A stretch of DNA of 64,000 nucleotides, from NCBI GenBank assembly GCA_047635055.1, contig JBLIIJ010000003.1, positions 1 through 64,000 of the forward strand, read 5' to 3'. Made by a program: the position numbers and the translations under genes. This document shows, in pieces, positions 63,691 through 64,000 of this stretch. The number at the start of each line of letters is the position of its first letter. Positions within the stretch are counted from its first letter, which is position 1. Origin of the DNA: JAVJRN01 sp047635055. GTDB taxonomy: Bacteria; Bacteroidota; Bacteroidia; Cytophagales; Cyclobacteriaceae. A model generated the notes under the pieces. That model did no database searches and was not told the DNA's origin. It worked only from the letters and a program-made list of their open reading frames with translations.

Positions 63691-64000
63691 GTAGCTTGTA
63701 ATTCTTCTAGTTCTTCCTTAAACCCACTAGAGAGTATGGGGAATCGGCACCAAGTGCGCGGGTCCACGTTGAATTCATCTAAATGAAAGCTAGGAGCAAT
63801 TCGCTCTCTTTTCCATTGGTTAATACTCCAAAGACGATAAAATTTTGATATCCAATGGATTAATAATTGGTTATCGAACGCGCTCTTACTTAAAACAAGA
63901 TATGTTTGAGTAGGGGACTTTTTATCTCTAATAGCCAGTCTCTCTATTTCTACCAGAACCTCATAAGGCATCAAGTCATCTTCGTCTGTCTGATGCATTG
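63672..64000 (-). CDS. nadE: NAD(+) synthetase, C-terminal part
   Basis: About 109 codons; the frame runs off the right edge, so the N-terminal part lies outside. Motifs DEDDLMPYEVLVEIERLAIR, then KFYRLWSINQWKRERIAPSF and DPRTWCRFPILSSGF, match the end of the long, glutamine-dependent NadE found in Bacteroidota. It amidates nicotinic acid adenine dinucleotide to NAD. Confidence 0.85.
   Translation of the reverse strand, partial: MHQTDEDDLMPYEVLVEIERLAIRDKKSPTQTYLVLSKSAFDNQLLIHWISKFYRLWSINQWKRERIAPSFHLDEFNVDPRTWCRFPILSSGFKEELEELQATYGTGS

Overview
The window reads as chromosomal DNA of a Bacteroidota bacterium, most likely of the order Cytophagales. It is AT-rich and densely packed. Lineage marks are a methionine synthase split in two genes, a TamA-type protein with a lipoprotein signal (TamL-like), a TonB-dependent receptor with a carboxypeptidase-regulatory-like N-terminus, PorV/PorQ-like and helix-hairpin-helix outer-membrane proteins, DUF1573 and DUF4369 domains, and promoter boxes of the TTTG/TAnnTTTG type. 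I see no tRNA, rRNA, CRISPR array, insertion sequence or prophage. It looks like core genome, with a few decayed or unusual loci.

Left part (1-16 kb): the end of a large secreted sugar dehydrogenase/cytochrome c protein, a Tat-exported sugar isomerase-like lipoprotein, a TonB-dependent receptor and a TMEM220-like membrane protein. A Ppx/GppA phosphatase follows on the minus strand. A SAM-I riboswitch with its own promoter then heads metH(N)-metH(C)-metF. Next come HMG-CoA lyase and an SLC13-type permease, converging on dprA, a MerR regulator and a CapA-family lipoprotein gene that is cut by an in-frame TAA.

Middle (16-46 kb): housekeeping genes. These are an M23 peptidase, alaS-gatB, a TlpA-like thioredoxin, the pcm-thioesterase-hypothetical cluster, ribE overlapping a LytTR response regulator, tamL-hemF-PAP2, a TrmH-type methylase, pgi, a Ca/Na antiporter, a phosphohexomutase, trpS, a DUF1573 protein, gyrB-M1 peptidase, a leucine-rich-repeat protein, and a MORN-repeat/beta-barrel fusion followed by a CoA-binding protein. 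Tryptophan 2,3-dioxygenase and glutaryl-CoA dehydrogenase, early and late steps of tryptophan breakdown, are divergent neighbours.

Right part (46-64 kb): a pair of exported amidohydrolase-like genes of which only one domain keeps metal ligands; a tightly overlapping four-gene ECF sigma/anti-sigma/envelope operon; a clearly dead sodium:solute symporter gene; a nitroreductase-pirin pair behind two palindromes; a voltage-gated cation channel with an unusual selectivity filter; a group of outer-membrane barrel genes (helix-hairpin-helix protein, PorV-like, single-POTRA Omp85); a second MORN protein; yidD; and the 3' end of nadE.

The most notable observations are the channel filter with Gly and an extra Glu, the palindromic operator candidate, the ECF operon, the two broken genes, and five convergent gene pairs that all share the same four-base TTAG stop overlap.
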